Assembly (NCBI GenBank): GCA_937949945.1
Contig: CALFEQ010000195.1
Span: forward strand, 1-64,000
Origin: an uncultured Myxococcales bacterium
GTDB lineage: Bacteria; Myxococcota_A; Polyangia; Polyangiales; Polyangiaceae
Length of the DNA stretch: 64,000 bases
Direction: 5' to 3'
Shown here: in pieces, positions 34,647 to 43,795 of the stretch
Position numbering within the stretch: the stretch's first letter is position 1
Layout: each line of letters starts with the position of its first letter
Position numbers and translations under genes: made by a program
The notes under the pieces: model-generated
Told to the model about the DNA's origin: nothing
Seen by the model: only the letters and a program-made list of their open reading frames with translations
Database searches by the model: none

Positions 34647-34805
34647 CCGTGGCCTCGCGTTTCGGGTAGAATCGCTCGAGCAAGGATCATAGGTCGGTTC
34701 GAGGGCGAGTTTCGAGAACACCCGAGCTCGAAAAGCCCCCGGCGTGCCGGACCGAGCATGACGGAAAAATGACGCCCCCGGTCCCAAACAGAAGCGCGCG
34801 CGGAA

Positions 34806-34857
34806 GAGAGACGGAGACGCCGGCGAGCGACGTCGACTTCGTAGTCGACGGTCTCTC
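34806..34857. promoter_or_regulatory. Extended stem-loop in the rel upstream region
   Basis: CGTCGACT, loop TCGT, AGTCGACG (34831-34850) is a perfect 8-bp stem. The flanks GAGAGAC (34806-34812) and GTCTCTC (34851-34857) can pair outside it, with an asymmetric bulge on the left. It may be an attenuator or a regulator site. Confidence 0.4.
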
Positions 34858-34922
34858 CTCGGCAAGTGGGATGCGGCCGGGTGGCTTCCTGCGGCGACGT
34901 TGCCCGGGTTTTTTGGGGGTGT

Positions 34923-34936
34923 TAGTTTGGAAACTA
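34923..34936. promoter_or_regulatory. AT-rich palindrome 50 bp before rel
   Basis: TAGTTT-GG-AAACTA is a perfect inverted repeat, conspicuous as AT-rich sequence in this genome. It fits an operator overlapping the rel promoter. The rel ATG has no Shine-Dalgarno in front (GCTTGCTAC), so a short or leaderless transcript is possible. Confidence 0.45.
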
Positions 34937-34986
34937 GGGCTGTGCGTGGCCGGCTTCCGTCCTGACGACGCCCAGTTGCTTGCTAC

Positions 34987-37152
34987 ATGATTCAGGCCTC
35001 GGAGCTCATCGATCGCGTCCGTGCGTACCAACCCGCAGCGGATGTCGACCTCCTGAAGCGTGCCTACGACTACAGCGAGAAGGCTCACTCCGGGCAGAAG
35101 CGCAAGTCGGGGGAGCCCTACTTCATCCATCCCGCCTCGGTTGCCGGGATCATCACCGAGCTGCGCCTCGACACGGCGAGCGTCTGCGCGGGTCTCCTCC
35201 ACGACGTCGTGGAGGACACGCTCGCGACGACGAAGGACATCGAGCGCGAGTTCGGCGCGGAGATCGCGTCGCTCGTCGACGGCGTCACCAAGCTCGGCAA
35301 GATCAACTTCACCTCGAAGGAGGACCGCCAGGCGGAGAACTTCCGCAAGATGGTCGTCGCGATGGCACGCGACATCCGCGTGCTGCTCATCAAGCTCTGC
35401 GATCGCGTCGACAACATGCGGACGCTCGAGCACATGAAGCCCGAGGCGCAGGAGCGCATCGCCCGGGAGACGCTCGAGATCTACGCGCCGCTCGCCAACC
35501 GCCTCGGTATCCAGTCGTTCAAGAGCGAGCTCGAGGACCTCGCCTTCAAGTACCTGGAGCCGGAGGCGTACGCCGCGGTCCGCGACGGTATCCAGAAGAC
35601 GAAGAAGGAGCGGGACCGCTACATCCAGGAGGTCTCGAAGACGCTGTCGAGCCGCCTCGCCGAGCAGGGGTTCGCCGCCGACGTCACCGGCCGGGCGAAG
35701 CACCTGTACTCGATCTGGCGGAAGATGAAGGCGAACGACAGCACGCTCGACCAGATCCACGACATCATCGCGTTCCGCGTGCTGGTCGAGAGCGTCAGCG
35801 ACTGCTACGCGGCGCTCGGCGTCATCCACTCGAAGTGGACGCCCGTGCCCGGCCGCTTCAAGGACTACATCGCGCTGCCCAAGCCGAACATGTACCAGTC
35901 GCTCCACACGACGGTCATCGGCCCGGGCAGGGAGCGCATCGAGATCCAGATCCGCACGCACGAGATGCACCGCGTGGCGGAGCGGGGCATCGCCGCGCAC
36001 TGGAAGTACAAGGACCGCAACGGCGGCGGCATCGCCGAGAGCGACGCGCAGAAGTTCGGCTGGCTCCGCCAGCTCATGGAATGGCAGAAGGACCTCAAGG
36101 ACCCTGCCGAGTTCCTCGAGGGCGTGAAGGTCGACCTCTTCCAGGACGAGGTCTACGTGTTCACGCCGAAGGGAGAGGTCCGCGTCTTCCCGCGAGGGGC
36201 GACCCCGGTCGACTTCGCCTACGCGATCCACACGCAGCTCGGCGAGCACATCACCGGGGCGCGCGTGAACGGCAAGCTCGAGCCGCTCCGCTACAAGCTG
36301 CGCAACGGCGACGTCGTCGAGGTCGTCACCAGCTCGACGCAGCAGCCGAGCAAGGACTGGCTCGACTTCGTGGTGACGACGCGCGCTCGCGCGAAGATCC
36401 GCAACTTCCTCCGCCAGGAGCAGCGCGAGAAATCACTGCGTCTCGGCCGCGAGCTCCTCGAGCGCGAGTTCCAGAAGGCGACGGTCTCGCTCAACAAGCT
36501 GCTCCGCAACGAGAACGAGCTCCGGAAGGTGCTCGAGTCGCTGCAGGTCGGCAACGTCGACGAGCTCTTCATCGCCATCGGCTACGGCAAGATCGATCCG
36601 AAGGACGTGCTCGAGGTCCTCGCGCCGCCGTCGGTGGACGGCAAGGAGTCGGTGCCGCCCGAGCAGCTGCGTGAAGGGCGCATCGCCGGCTTCGTCCGCA
36701 AGGTCATCAAGGGCGACGACGGCGGCATCCGCCTGAACGGCATCGACGACGTCCTCGTCCGCTACGCGAAGTGCTGCAACCCGCTCCCGGGTGACGACAT
36801 CCTCGGCTTCATCACGCGCGGGCGCGGCGTGACCATCCACCGCCGCGGCTGCCCGAAGGCGTTCGACACCGATCCGGAGCGGCGCGTCGAGATCACCTGG
36901 GACGCGAAGGCGAAGATCAACCGCGCCGTCCAGCTTCGCGTCGTGACGGCGAACCGCCCGGGCATCCTCGCCACCGTCGGTCACACGTTCAGCAACATGG
37001 GGATCAACATCAGCGAGGCGAACTGCCGAGCGGGTGACGACGGCAAGGCGATCAACATCTTCACCTTCGTCTGCTCCGACCTCAATCAGCTCAAGAACGT
37101 CATGAAGGCCTTGCAGAAGGTGCAAGGCGTCGTGGCCGTCGAGCGGGCCTGA
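34987..37152 (+). CDS. rel: Bifunctional (p)ppGpp synthetase/hydrolase
   Basis: Product of 721 residues, typical for long RelA/SpoT homologs. Hydrolase HD domain: His48, HD at 72-73 and ED at 76-77 are intact. Synthetase domain: GRFKDYIALPKPNMYQSLHT near 298-317, with EIQIRT later. TGS domain (VYVFTPKGEVRVFPRGATPVDFAYAIHT) near 395-450, the conserved CCNPLPGDDI segment near 598, and a C-terminal ACT domain (VVTANRPGILATVGHTFS). With both active sites intact it should make and degrade the alarmone in response to starvation. It converges on the next gene with 6 bp between. Confidence 0.96.
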   Translation: MIQASELIDRVRAYQPAADVDLLKRAYDYSEKAHSGQKRKSGEPYFIHPASVAGIITELRLDTASVCAGLLHDVVEDTLATTKDIEREFGAEIASLVDGVTKLGKINFTSKEDRQAENFRKMVVAMARDIRVLLIKLCDRVDNMRTLEHMKPEAQERIARETLEIYAPLANRLGIQSFKSELEDLAFKYLEPEAYAAVRDGIQKTKKERDRYIQEVSKTLSSRLAEQGFAADVTGRAKHLYSIWRKMKANDSTLDQIHDIIAFRVLVESVSDCYAALGVIHSKWTPVPGRFKDYIALPKPNMYQSLHTTVIGPGRERIEIQIRTHEMHRVAERGIAAHWKYKDRNGGGIAESDAQKFGWLRQLMEWQKDLKDPAEFLEGVKVDLFQDEVYVFTPKGEVRVFPRGATPVDFAYAIHTQLGEHITGARVNGKLEPLRYKLRNGDVVEVVTSSTQQPSKDWLDFVVTTRARAKIRNFLRQEQREKSLRLGRELLEREFQKATVSLNKLLRNENELRKVLESLQVGNVDELFIAIGYGKIDPKDVLEVLAPPSVDGKESVPPEQLREGRIAGFVRKVIKGDDGGIRLNGIDDVLVRYAKCCNPLPGDDILGFITRGRGVTIHRRGCPKAFDTDPERRVEITWDAKAKINRAVQLRVVTANRPGILATVGHTFSNMGINISEANCRAGDDGKAINIFTFVCSDLNQLKNVMKALQKVQGVVAVERA

Positions 37153-37158
37153 GGTCGG

Positions 37159-38055
37159 CTAGAGATCCGTCTGGACGACGTTGTCCCAGCGGCTGCCGCT
37201 GCCGTCGCCGGAGCCGAAGCCGATCGGTCCGGCGGCCGTGATGCGTTTCGAGCCGCTGTCGACGGCGCTCACGGTGGCGACGGTCCTGCCGTCCATCGTC
37301 GTGATCGCGCCGTCGAGCTCGACCGGATCCGTGCCGCGGACGCGGAAGACGAAGTGATAGGTCTGCCCCGCGGCGAGCCGCTGGGTGAGCTTGCTTCCTG
37401 CGAGCTCCCTCCAGCGTGTGCCCTCTTCGCGATCGATGGCGACGTAGTCGGTGGTCGCGTAGAACGCGTAGCAGCGGAGGACGTCCCACTCGTCGGACTC
37501 CGGCTGGAGCCGCGCGTAGATGGTCGGGTCGGTTCGCTCGTCGCGACCGAAGGTGAAGTCGAGCTCGATCTGCACGTCGCGCACAGCCTCGCTCCACGGG
37601 CGCCGCACGAAGCGATTCCAGTAATCGCCGTTGCCGTCCTGGACGACCTTGCCTCCCGAGAGGCGGAACGCGTCCTCCTTCTCGAACCAGCCGTTCCCGA
37701 TCGTCGGGCCGTCCGGACGCTCGAAGTCGTCCATGAAGCCCGGCGGCACCGTGGTCGCCGCGTCGAAGCTCGCGTCGGGTTTCTCGGTCGGAAGCGGCTC
37801 GTTCTCCTCTTCCTCCTCTTCACCCGTGTCCGTGCCGCGCTCCTCCGAGTGCCTCGACCCGCCGTCGCCGCTCGAAGGGCTCGAGCCGCCCGCGTCGAGC
37901 GTCTGGCTGGCCGGCCGTCGCTCACGCGGCGCGATCTCGTCGTCGTCCGTGGCGACGGTGAGCTTCTCGGCGCCGCTGATCATGTTGCACCCGACGAGGA
38001 TCAGCGCGGACGCGCCGATGACCTGTCGACGGGCGATCACCGCACGAGCTCTCAT
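37159..38055 (-). CDS. Lipoprotein with LamG/concanavalin-like domain
   Basis: Product of 298 residues. Lipobox LILVG-Cys23 followed by NMISGAE. An Asp/Ser/Glu-rich linker with a poly-Glu run occupies about 35-100. From FMDDFERPDGPTIGNGWFE on, the pattern (NRFVRRPW, VQIELDFTFGRDERTDPTIYARLQP, TYHFVFRVRGTDPVELDGAI) resembles a beta-sandwich of the laminin-G/concanavalin type that binds sugars or glycans. It is the third gene of a kinase / TPR / lipoprotein cluster, 126 bp after the TPR gene. Confidence 0.8.
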   Translation of the reverse strand: MRARAVIARRQVIGASALILVGCNMISGAEKLTVATDDDEIAPRERRPASQTLDAGGSSPSSGDGGSRHSEERGTDTGEEEEEENEPLPTEKPDASFDAATTVPPGFMDDFERPDGPTIGNGWFEKEDAFRLSGGKVVQDGNGDYWNRFVRRPWSEAVRDVQIELDFTFGRDERTDPTIYARLQPESDEWDVLRCYAFYATTDYVAIDREEGTRWRELAGSKLTQRLAAGQTYHFVFRVRGTDPVELDGAITTMDGRTVATVSAVDSGSKRITAAGPIGFGSGDGSGSRWDNVVQTDL

Positions 38056-38181
38056 CCGAATGGAAACTCTGCGCCTCTCGCTCCGTCGTGTCCAGCCGAG
38101 AGGCGAGGGGTGGATCGGTGAAGGCTCGGCGACGATGTGCTCCGCGCGGACGCGGAGCGCTCGCGCGGCTCGTTCGAACGT

Positions 38182-39201
38182 TCAGAAGGTGCCTTCGATC
38201 AGCAAGCCTTGTCCCGACGCGCCGAACATCGGCGCCACGCGCGTCCGTCCCGTGGCCGGGGAGGCGACGGTCGACTTCGGGGCCGTGAGGAAGAGGAAGA
38301 CACCGCCGGCCATCATCAGCCCGCCGCCGATCACGGTGCCGAGCATGGTGGGGGCCCGCCGGTCTGCGCTTCTCTCGTTGGCCTCGTATCGAGCCTTCAG
38401 GTCCTTTCGCTGCTGGTCCTCGGTTCCCGTGCACCCCGGAATGCCGTCCGCATCGCAGCGGTTCGCCACTTCGAACTCTCGGCGGAGCTTGGCTTCCTTG
38501 CTCCTGTACTGGACGAACATCACCGTCCCGACGGTGAAGAGACCGGCGCCGACGACCATGGAGCCGAGGCCGGTCCAGTGCTGCCACGTCCACGAGGGCT
38601 TCTCGACGCGAACGGGCGGAGGGGAAGGTGCGAGGCGGGTAGGTGTCGGTCGGCGCAGCTCGATCGGCTTCACCTGCTTCGTCTCGACGACCTCGCGCCG
38701 CTTCTCGTAGCCCGGCGCCGTCACGACGACGACGTGCGTTGCCGCGTCGTTCGTGAAGATGACCGTCTCCGCCTGGTAGAACCTCTCGGGCACGAGCTTG
38801 TCGTCGACCGTGATCTGGATCCCGTCGGGGAGCGGCTGCGGGAGGACGAGGCGGATGTGCGGCCGCTCGAGGAGCGACGCGATCGCGCCGCTGATCTCCC
38901 GAAGGCGGTCGTCCTTCTTCGCGCTCGCGAGCTGCTGCGCGCTCTTGTACGCCTCGTACGCCTCCTGCCGGCGGCCGAGCTGCTCGTGGCAGAAGCCGAG
39001 GTTGTAGTAACCGCCGACCGATTTCTCCGCCTCGATGCTCTTCTCGAACTCGGAGATGGCGCGCGCGCAGTCGCCCTCGTCACGGAGCTTCTTGCCGGCC
39101 TCGAAGTGCCGCCGGGCCGTGTTGGTGTCTCCGTGGGCCACGGAGCTCGAGCCCATGAGCAAGGCGACCACACAAGAGAAGACGGTGATGCATCGCCGCA
39201 T
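38182..39201 (-). CDS. Secreted TPR/PEGA-like protein with twin C-terminal helices
   Basis: Product of 339 residues. Signal peptide 1-24 (VAHG-D). TPR units follow (ARRHFEAGKKLRDEGDCARAISEFEKSIE, GGYYNLGFCHEQLGRRQEAYEAYK). Residues of about 115-180 form a PEGA-like beta module (IQITVDDKLVPE, HVVVVTAPGYEKRREVV). Then come a Pro linker, a helix at about 207-228, a longer charged loop with two Cys (NRCDADGIPGC), and a second helix (TMLGTVIGGGLMMAGGVFLFL). It lies 59 bp after the kinase gene on the same strand. A GTG 18 bp upstream is an alternative start. Confidence 0.85.
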   Translation of the reverse strand: MRRCITVFSCVVALLMGSSSVAHGDTNTARRHFEAGKKLRDEGDCARAISEFEKSIEAEKSVGGYYNLGFCHEQLGRRQEAYEAYKSAQQLASAKKDDRLREISGAIASLLERPHIRLVLPQPLPDGIQITVDDKLVPERFYQAETVIFTNDAATHVVVVTAPGYEKRREVVETKQVKPIELRRPTPTRLAPSPPPVRVEKPSWTWQHWTGLGSMVVGAGLFTVGTVMFVQYRSKEAKLRREFEVANRCDADGIPGCTGTEDQQRKDLKARYEANERSADRRAPTMLGTVIGGGLMMAGGVFLFLTAPKSTVASPATGRTRVAPMFGASGQGLLIEGTF

Positions 39202-39260
39202 CGAGGCCCATTCTTTCACAAACGGGCCGAAGCTGTGGATTTCTGGCGCCGCGTCCGCGC

Positions 39261-40697
39261 TCACATGTACTCGGCGCCGCTCCCGGGGCTCTTCGGCTTC
39301 GGGGGAGGCTTCGCCGGCGTCGTCGCGGTCGCGGTGGAAGACGTCTTCGTCGACGTGGTCGCAGGCTTCGTGGTGGTCGTGGGCTTCGTGCGGAGGCGTG
39401 AGGTGCTCGTCGATGCAGGCTCCGCGGTGACGGGCGGGCTCGCGCTCTCCTCCGTCGGCTCGATCGTGGGCGTCGGGCTCGCACCGATGACCGTGCCGAT
39501 GGGCGCGGTCGGCGGGTCGTCGGGGAGCTCCATCACGGCCTCGGTCGGCGCGGGAGGAGGCTCGCTGGCGGCCGCGGCTGCGTTGCTCGACGTCGAGCCC
39601 GTATCCGTCACGAAGAGGGCGATGCCCGCGACCCCGATGAGCCCGAACAAGAGCAGCACGCCCATCACCGTGAAGAGCTGCGGCCGCGTGAGCAGACGGC
39701 TGGAGCGCCTGTTGGGAACGCCCGAGTCCCACGCGTTGAGCGTCTTCGGGCCGTCGAGCGGGCTCGCCGCGAACACCGTCGGGATGTCCGTCCGCTGCGT
39801 CGTCTGCATCACGTGCAGGATGCGCCTCGCCGAGCCCTCGTCGGCCGAGTAGCTCTGGAGCGCGAAGGCGAGCTCGGCGACGGACTGGTAGCGCCGGTTC
39901 GGATCCTTCTCGAGGCAGCGGAGGATGACGTCCTCGAGGTCCGCCGGAAGGCCGAAGACGAACTGCGACGGCGGCGGCACCGGGTCCTTGAGGACCATCG
40001 CGCAGATCTCGGCGACGCCGGACGCATCGAAGGGGACGCGTCCGGTCAAGAGCTCGTACAGACAGACGCCGAGCGACCAGATGTCGCTGCGATGGTCGAC
40101 GTCCTTCGCCGAGCGCATCTGCTCGGGGGACATGTACTGCGGCGAGCCGAAGACGGTGTTCGTCGCGGTGAGGGAGACGTCGCCGTGCGACCCGAGCTGC
40201 TTCGCGAGCCCGAAGTCGAGCACCTTCACGAGCGGTCGGCCGTCGACCGCGGACGTGAGGAACATGTTCTTCAGCTTCACGTCTCGGTGAATCATTCCGA
40301 GCGCGTGAGCCTCGGCCAGCGCCTCGCAGGCCTGGAGGATGTAGTCGACGGCGATGTGCGGCGGGAGCGGCCCGCGTGCGTGCAGCTCCGCGTCGAGGTC
40401 GCGGCCCTCCAGGTACTCCATGACCATGAAGGGCTCGCCGTTCTTGAGGCGCCCGACGTCCAAGACGCGTGCGGTATGCACGCTCTTGAGCTGGACCGCG
40501 GCTTTCGCCTCGCGGAGGAACCGCTCGGCGTTGGCCTCGGTCATCGCCTCTTTCAGCATGAACTTCAATGCCACACGCTGGCCGAGATCGATGTGCTTGG
40601 CCGCCACGACGACGCCCATGCCGCCGGCGCCGAGCACCCGCTCGACTTTGTACTTCCCGCCCAGCACGTCACCGGGCTTGACGCCGCGTGTGGACAT
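39261..40697 (-). CDS. Transmembrane Ser/Thr protein kinase
   Basis: Product of 478 residues from the ATG at 40697 (an in-frame GTG lies at 40715). Kinase domain: GAGGMGVVVAAK, VALKFM, IHRDVKLKNMF (catalytic Asp kept; the usual Pro after Lys is Leu), VLDFGLAK, MSPEQ, so probably active. A linker leads to one helix (LFTVMGVLLLFGLIGVAGIALF) and a Thr/Pro/Ser-rich external tail of about 110 residues with TSTKTSSTATATT-type sequence, which may be glycosylated. It heads the TPR / LamG lipoprotein cluster and is divergent from trmFO. Confidence 0.92.
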   Translation of the reverse strand: MSTRGVKPGDVLGGKYKVERVLGAGGMGVVVAAKHIDLGQRVALKFMLKEAMTEANAERFLREAKAAVQLKSVHTARVLDVGRLKNGEPFMVMEYLEGRDLDAELHARGPLPPHIAVDYILQACEALAEAHALGMIHRDVKLKNMFLTSAVDGRPLVKVLDFGLAKQLGSHGDVSLTATNTVFGSPQYMSPEQMRSAKDVDHRSDIWSLGVCLYELLTGRVPFDASGVAEICAMVLKDPVPPPSQFVFGLPADLEDVILRCLEKDPNRRYQSVAELAFALQSYSADEGSARRILHVMQTTQRTDIPTVFAASPLDGPKTLNAWDSGVPNRRSSRLLTRPQLFTVMGVLLLFGLIGVAGIALFVTDTGSTSSNAAAAASEPPPAPTEAVMELPDDPPTAPIGTVIGASPTPTIEPTEESASPPVTAEPASTSTSRLRTKPTTTTKPATTSTKTSSTATATTPAKPPPKPKSPGSGAEYM

Positions 40698-40812
40698 CCG
40701 TTTGGAGCGTACCACGACCGTGACACTGCGGCCGTCTCGGTGACGCCCCGCCTGGACTTCCTTCCCTCGGATGGGTAGGGCAAGCTCGCAACGGTTCGCT
40801 GTCGGAGGGTGA

Positions 40813-42201
40813 ATGAAGGTCGTTGTCGTAGGAGGCGGGCTCGCTGGATGCGAGGCGGCGTTTCAGCTCGCCGAGCGCGGGATCCCCGTCGAGCTGGTCG
40901 AGCAGAAGCCGGAGGCGCGCACACCTGCGCAGAGCAGTGACAAGCTGTGCGAGCTCGTCTGCTCGAACTCGATGCGCGGGACGGCGCTCGTCAACGCCGT
41001 CGGCCTCCTCAAGGAGGAGCTCCGTCGCGCGGGCTCGCTCGTGATGCAGGCCGCCGACGTCGCACGCGTTCCGGCCGGCGGCGCGCTCGCAGTCGACCGC
41101 GACGTCTTCGCGGCCACCGTCACCGAGCGCATCATGGCCCATCCGAAGATCACCGTCCGCAACGCCGTCGTGCGTCGCATCCCCGAGGCGAGCGCGACGG
41201 AGCCGGTGATCCTCGCGACGGGCCCGCTGACCGGCGACGACCTCGCGGCGGACCTCGCGCGCGTCGTCGGCGCCGAGCACCTCGCGTACTACGACGCGAT
41301 CGCTCCGATCGTCAGCGCCGACTCCATCGACTGGTCGAAGGTCTTCCGGCAGTCGCGATGGGGCAAGGGCTCCGAGGACGCGCCCGAGGGGGAGGGGGGC
41401 AGGGACGCGACGGCGGCGGGAGACGAGGCGTACGTGAACTGCCCGTTCGAGAAGGACGAGTACTTCGCGTTCGTGCGCGCCATCCTCGAGGCACAGAAGG
41501 TCGAGCCGCGATCGTTCGAGGACGTCCGCTACTTCGAGGGCTGCTTGCCGATCGAGGTCATGGCAGCACGCGGCGAGCGCACGCTCGCGTTCGGGCCGAT
41601 GAAGCCGGTCGGCCTCACGGATCCGCGCACCGGTCGTCGTCCGTACGCCGTCGTGCAGCTCCGTCCGGAGGACCAAGCCATGACGGCGTACAACCTCGTC
41701 GGCTTCCAGACGCGAATGACGTACGGCGAGCAGCAGCGCGTGTTCCGCATGATCCCGGGGCTCGAGGAGGCCGAGTTCCTTCGCTTCGGAAGCGTGCACC
41801 GAAACACGTTCATCGATGCGCCGCGCCTGCTCGACGAGAGGATGCAGCTCCGCGCGCTGCCGAACGTGTTCCTCGCCGGCCAGATCACCGGCGTCGAGGG
41901 TTACGTGGAGAGCGCCGCGGGCGGCTTCATCTGCGCCGTCATGCTCGCGCAGTCGCTCCTCGGCGAGAAGGTCACGCCGCCGCCGGAGACGACGGCGCTC
42001 GGAGGCATCCGCACGCATCTGTCGCGACGCGTGGATCGGTTCCAGCCGTCGAACATCACGTGGGCCTGCATCCCGCCGCCCGCCGACACGCGGCTGCGCA
42101 AGCGCGAGCGCTACCAGGCGATGGCCGAGCGCGCCCTGGCCGATCTCGACGCATGGATCGCGAGCGCGCCGTGCGCGCGCGTCGGTCGAGCGTCCGCTTG
42201 A
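40813..42201 (+). CDS. trmFO: tRNA (uracil-5-)-methyltransferase, folate/FAD-dependent
   Basis: Product of 462 residues with a GGAGGGTGA RBS. FAD-binding VVVVGGGLAGCEAAFQLAERG at the N-terminus, LVCSNSMRG, NCPFEKDEYFAFV, YFEGCLPIEVMAARG, AFGPMKPVGLTDPRTGRRPYAVVQLR and AGQITGVEGYVESAA are TrmFO signatures. It makes ribothymidine at position 54 of tRNA using methylenetetrahydrofolate. Between SRWGKG and AYVNCPF there is an extra acidic stretch of about 18 residues not usual in the family. It converges on the next kinase with 6 bp between. Confidence 0.95.
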   Translation: MKVVVVGGGLAGCEAAFQLAERGIPVELVEQKPEARTPAQSSDKLCELVCSNSMRGTALVNAVGLLKEELRRAGSLVMQAADVARVPAGGALAVDRDVFAATVTERIMAHPKITVRNAVVRRIPEASATEPVILATGPLTGDDLAADLARVVGAEHLAYYDAIAPIVSADSIDWSKVFRQSRWGKGSEDAPEGEGGRDATAAGDEAYVNCPFEKDEYFAFVRAILEAQKVEPRSFEDVRYFEGCLPIEVMAARGERTLAFGPMKPVGLTDPRTGRRPYAVVQLRPEDQAMTAYNLVGFQTRMTYGEQQRVFRMIPGLEEAEFLRFGSVHRNTFIDAPRLLDERMQLRALPNVFLAGQITGVEGYVESAAGGFICAVMLAQSLLGEKVTPPPETTALGGIRTHLSRRVDRFQPSNITWACIPPPADTRLRKRERYQAMAERALADLDAWIASAPCARVGRASA

Positions 42202-42207
42202 GCGATC

Positions 42208-43551
42208 TCAGCGCTTCGTCTCGGCGGCGCGACCCGCGGGCGTCGGCGTCGCAGGGACGATCGCGGTCGCCCTCGGCCACGCGGTCGCCGTCGGCGCCGT
42301 GGCCGTCTGCACGGCCCCCGGCGAAGGGACGGTCGCGACGGGCGTGACGCTCACGTCGCCCGTGCCGGTCATGACGGGTGCCTGACGCGACGCCGAGAGC
42401 TTGGACGAGAGATAGAAGCCGAGGAACCCGCCGATCGCGAGGGCTGTGGCGACCGCCACCATCACGATCGTCCAGATGCCGGGTGACCCCGAGGAAGGGC
42501 GCTCCGCGATGGTCCGTTTCTCGGGCGGGGCGACGACGACGCGTCGACGGATGCGGCTCGCGTCGCACTCGAACATCCGCATGTCCGTCGTCTCGCCGAA
42601 GACGTCGGGACGCGAGATCGGGATCGTCCGATCCATCTGCAGGGTCTTCGCCGTGTCGGAGTAGATCTGCTCGATCCGCGAGCGTACGAGCGAGAGATCG
42701 CCGAGCATCTCCGTCGCCGAGGGGTACCGGCCGGCGGGATCCTTCGAGAGCGCGCGGTCGATCACGGCCTGGAGCTCGGGTGGAGCTTCCGGGCGATGCA
42801 CTCGGAGCGGCAGCGGCGCATCACGCAGGATCGCTGCGAGCGTCTGCGGAACGGACTCTCCGCCGAACGGAAGCCTGCCCGTCACGAGCTCGTACAGCGT
42901 GACGCCCATGGCCCAGACGTCGACGCGTTGGTCGATGTTCTCGGCGCGCACCTGCTCCGGAGCCATGTACGCCGGCGAGCCCATCGTCGAGCCGGTCCGC
43001 GTGAGCTTCGTCGACTTCGTCACGAGGTCCTTCACCGTTCCGAAGTCGAGCACCTTCACGATCGGCGGTCGGCCGGGCCGTTCGGCGAGGAACAGGTTCT
43101 CCGGCTTGAGATCGCGGTGGACGAAGCCTGCGCGATGGGCCGCCGCGACGCCGTCGAGCGCTTGGAGCACCCAGTCGATCGCGACGTCGATCGGCGGTAC
43201 GCCGTCACGCTGCAGCACCTCCTCGAGCGTCGACCCGACGAGGTACTCCATCACGAGGTACGGCGTCCCGTCGTGGAGCTCGCCGACGTCGATGAGACGC
43301 GTGACGTGTTGGCTCGAGAGCCGTACCGCCGCGCGCGCCTCTCGAAGGAATCGCTTGCGCGCCTCTTCGTCGTTGGCGCGTCCGGGCGCCATGACCTTCA
43401 CGGCCACGCGCCTTTGCAGCGGCAGATCGGTGGCCTCGAACACGACGCCCATCGACCCTCGACCGACCACGCGCTCGATGCGGATCTTGCCCGAGAGCAC
43501 GCTGCCCGGACGGAGCGCGTCTTTGATGGCCACCCGCGCCACGGCAGACAT
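42208..43551 (-). CDS. Transmembrane Ser/Thr protein kinase
   Basis: Product of 447 residues from the ATG at 43551. Kinase domain complete: VGRGSMGVVFEA, VAVKVM, FVHRDLKPENLFL, VLDFGTVKDL (DFG followed by Thr), MAPEQ. One helix follows (IWTIVMVAVATALAIGGFLGFYL), then an Ala/Thr/Pro-rich tail of about 65 residues outside. Before the helix an Arg-rich stretch (IRRRVVVAPPEKR) marks the cytoplasmic side. It is divergent from the cupin regulator with a 244-bp gap; no TPR or lipoprotein gene is next to it. Confidence 0.92.
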   Translation of the reverse strand: MSAVARVAIKDALRPGSVLSGKIRIERVVGRGSMGVVFEATDLPLQRRVAVKVMAPGRANDEEARKRFLREARAAVRLSSQHVTRLIDVGELHDGTPYLVMEYLVGSTLEEVLQRDGVPPIDVAIDWVLQALDGVAAAHRAGFVHRDLKPENLFLAERPGRPPIVKVLDFGTVKDLVTKSTKLTRTGSTMGSPAYMAPEQVRAENIDQRVDVWAMGVTLYELVTGRLPFGGESVPQTLAAILRDAPLPLRVHRPEAPPELQAVIDRALSKDPAGRYPSATEMLGDLSLVRSRIEQIYSDTAKTLQMDRTIPISRPDVFGETTDMRMFECDASRIRRRVVVAPPEKRTIAERPSSGSPGIWTIVMVAVATALAIGGFLGFYLSSKLSASRQAPVMTGTGDVSVTPVATVPSPGAVQTATAPTATAWPRATAIVPATPTPAGRAAETKR

Positions 43552-43750
43552 CGTAGCGTGGTCCTCGCGACTCGCGCCACGCGCTCGTCTTTTCGTCGTG
43601 CGATGAGAGCGTGTGTGAGCCGTGTGGTCTCCTCCGCCTTCCGGTGTGTGCGGGTGGGTCGAGGGGCGCGCGCTTTGCGGCGACCTTCGACGCCGCTCGA
43701 ACGCCACGCCCGTCGTCGACGTGACGCGTCCACCGGCCCATGCCGCCGCG

Positions 43751-43763
43751 ATCACGCCGTGAT
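43751..43763. promoter_or_regulatory. Palindrome upstream of the XRE regulator
   Basis: ATCACG-C-CGTGAT, a perfect inverted repeat with a 1-bp centre, ends 32 bp before the GTG at 43796. Regulators of this type often bind their own promoter, so autoregulation is plausible. The rest of the 43552-43795 gap shows nothing clear. Confidence 0.4.
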
Positions 43764-43795
43764 ACGTTCGCCGTGCCCACTTCCGCGGAGACACG

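Larger units (their letters stand above)
34647..34986. other. 340-bp divergent intergenic region before rel
   Basis: This stretch separates the kinase from rel. It holds the structured element and palindrome listed separately and a T6 run at 34911-34916 inside a CCCGGGTTTTTTGGGGG stretch. If the kinase starts upstream of 34646, part of it is coding. No small ORF is convincing. Confidence 0.55.
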
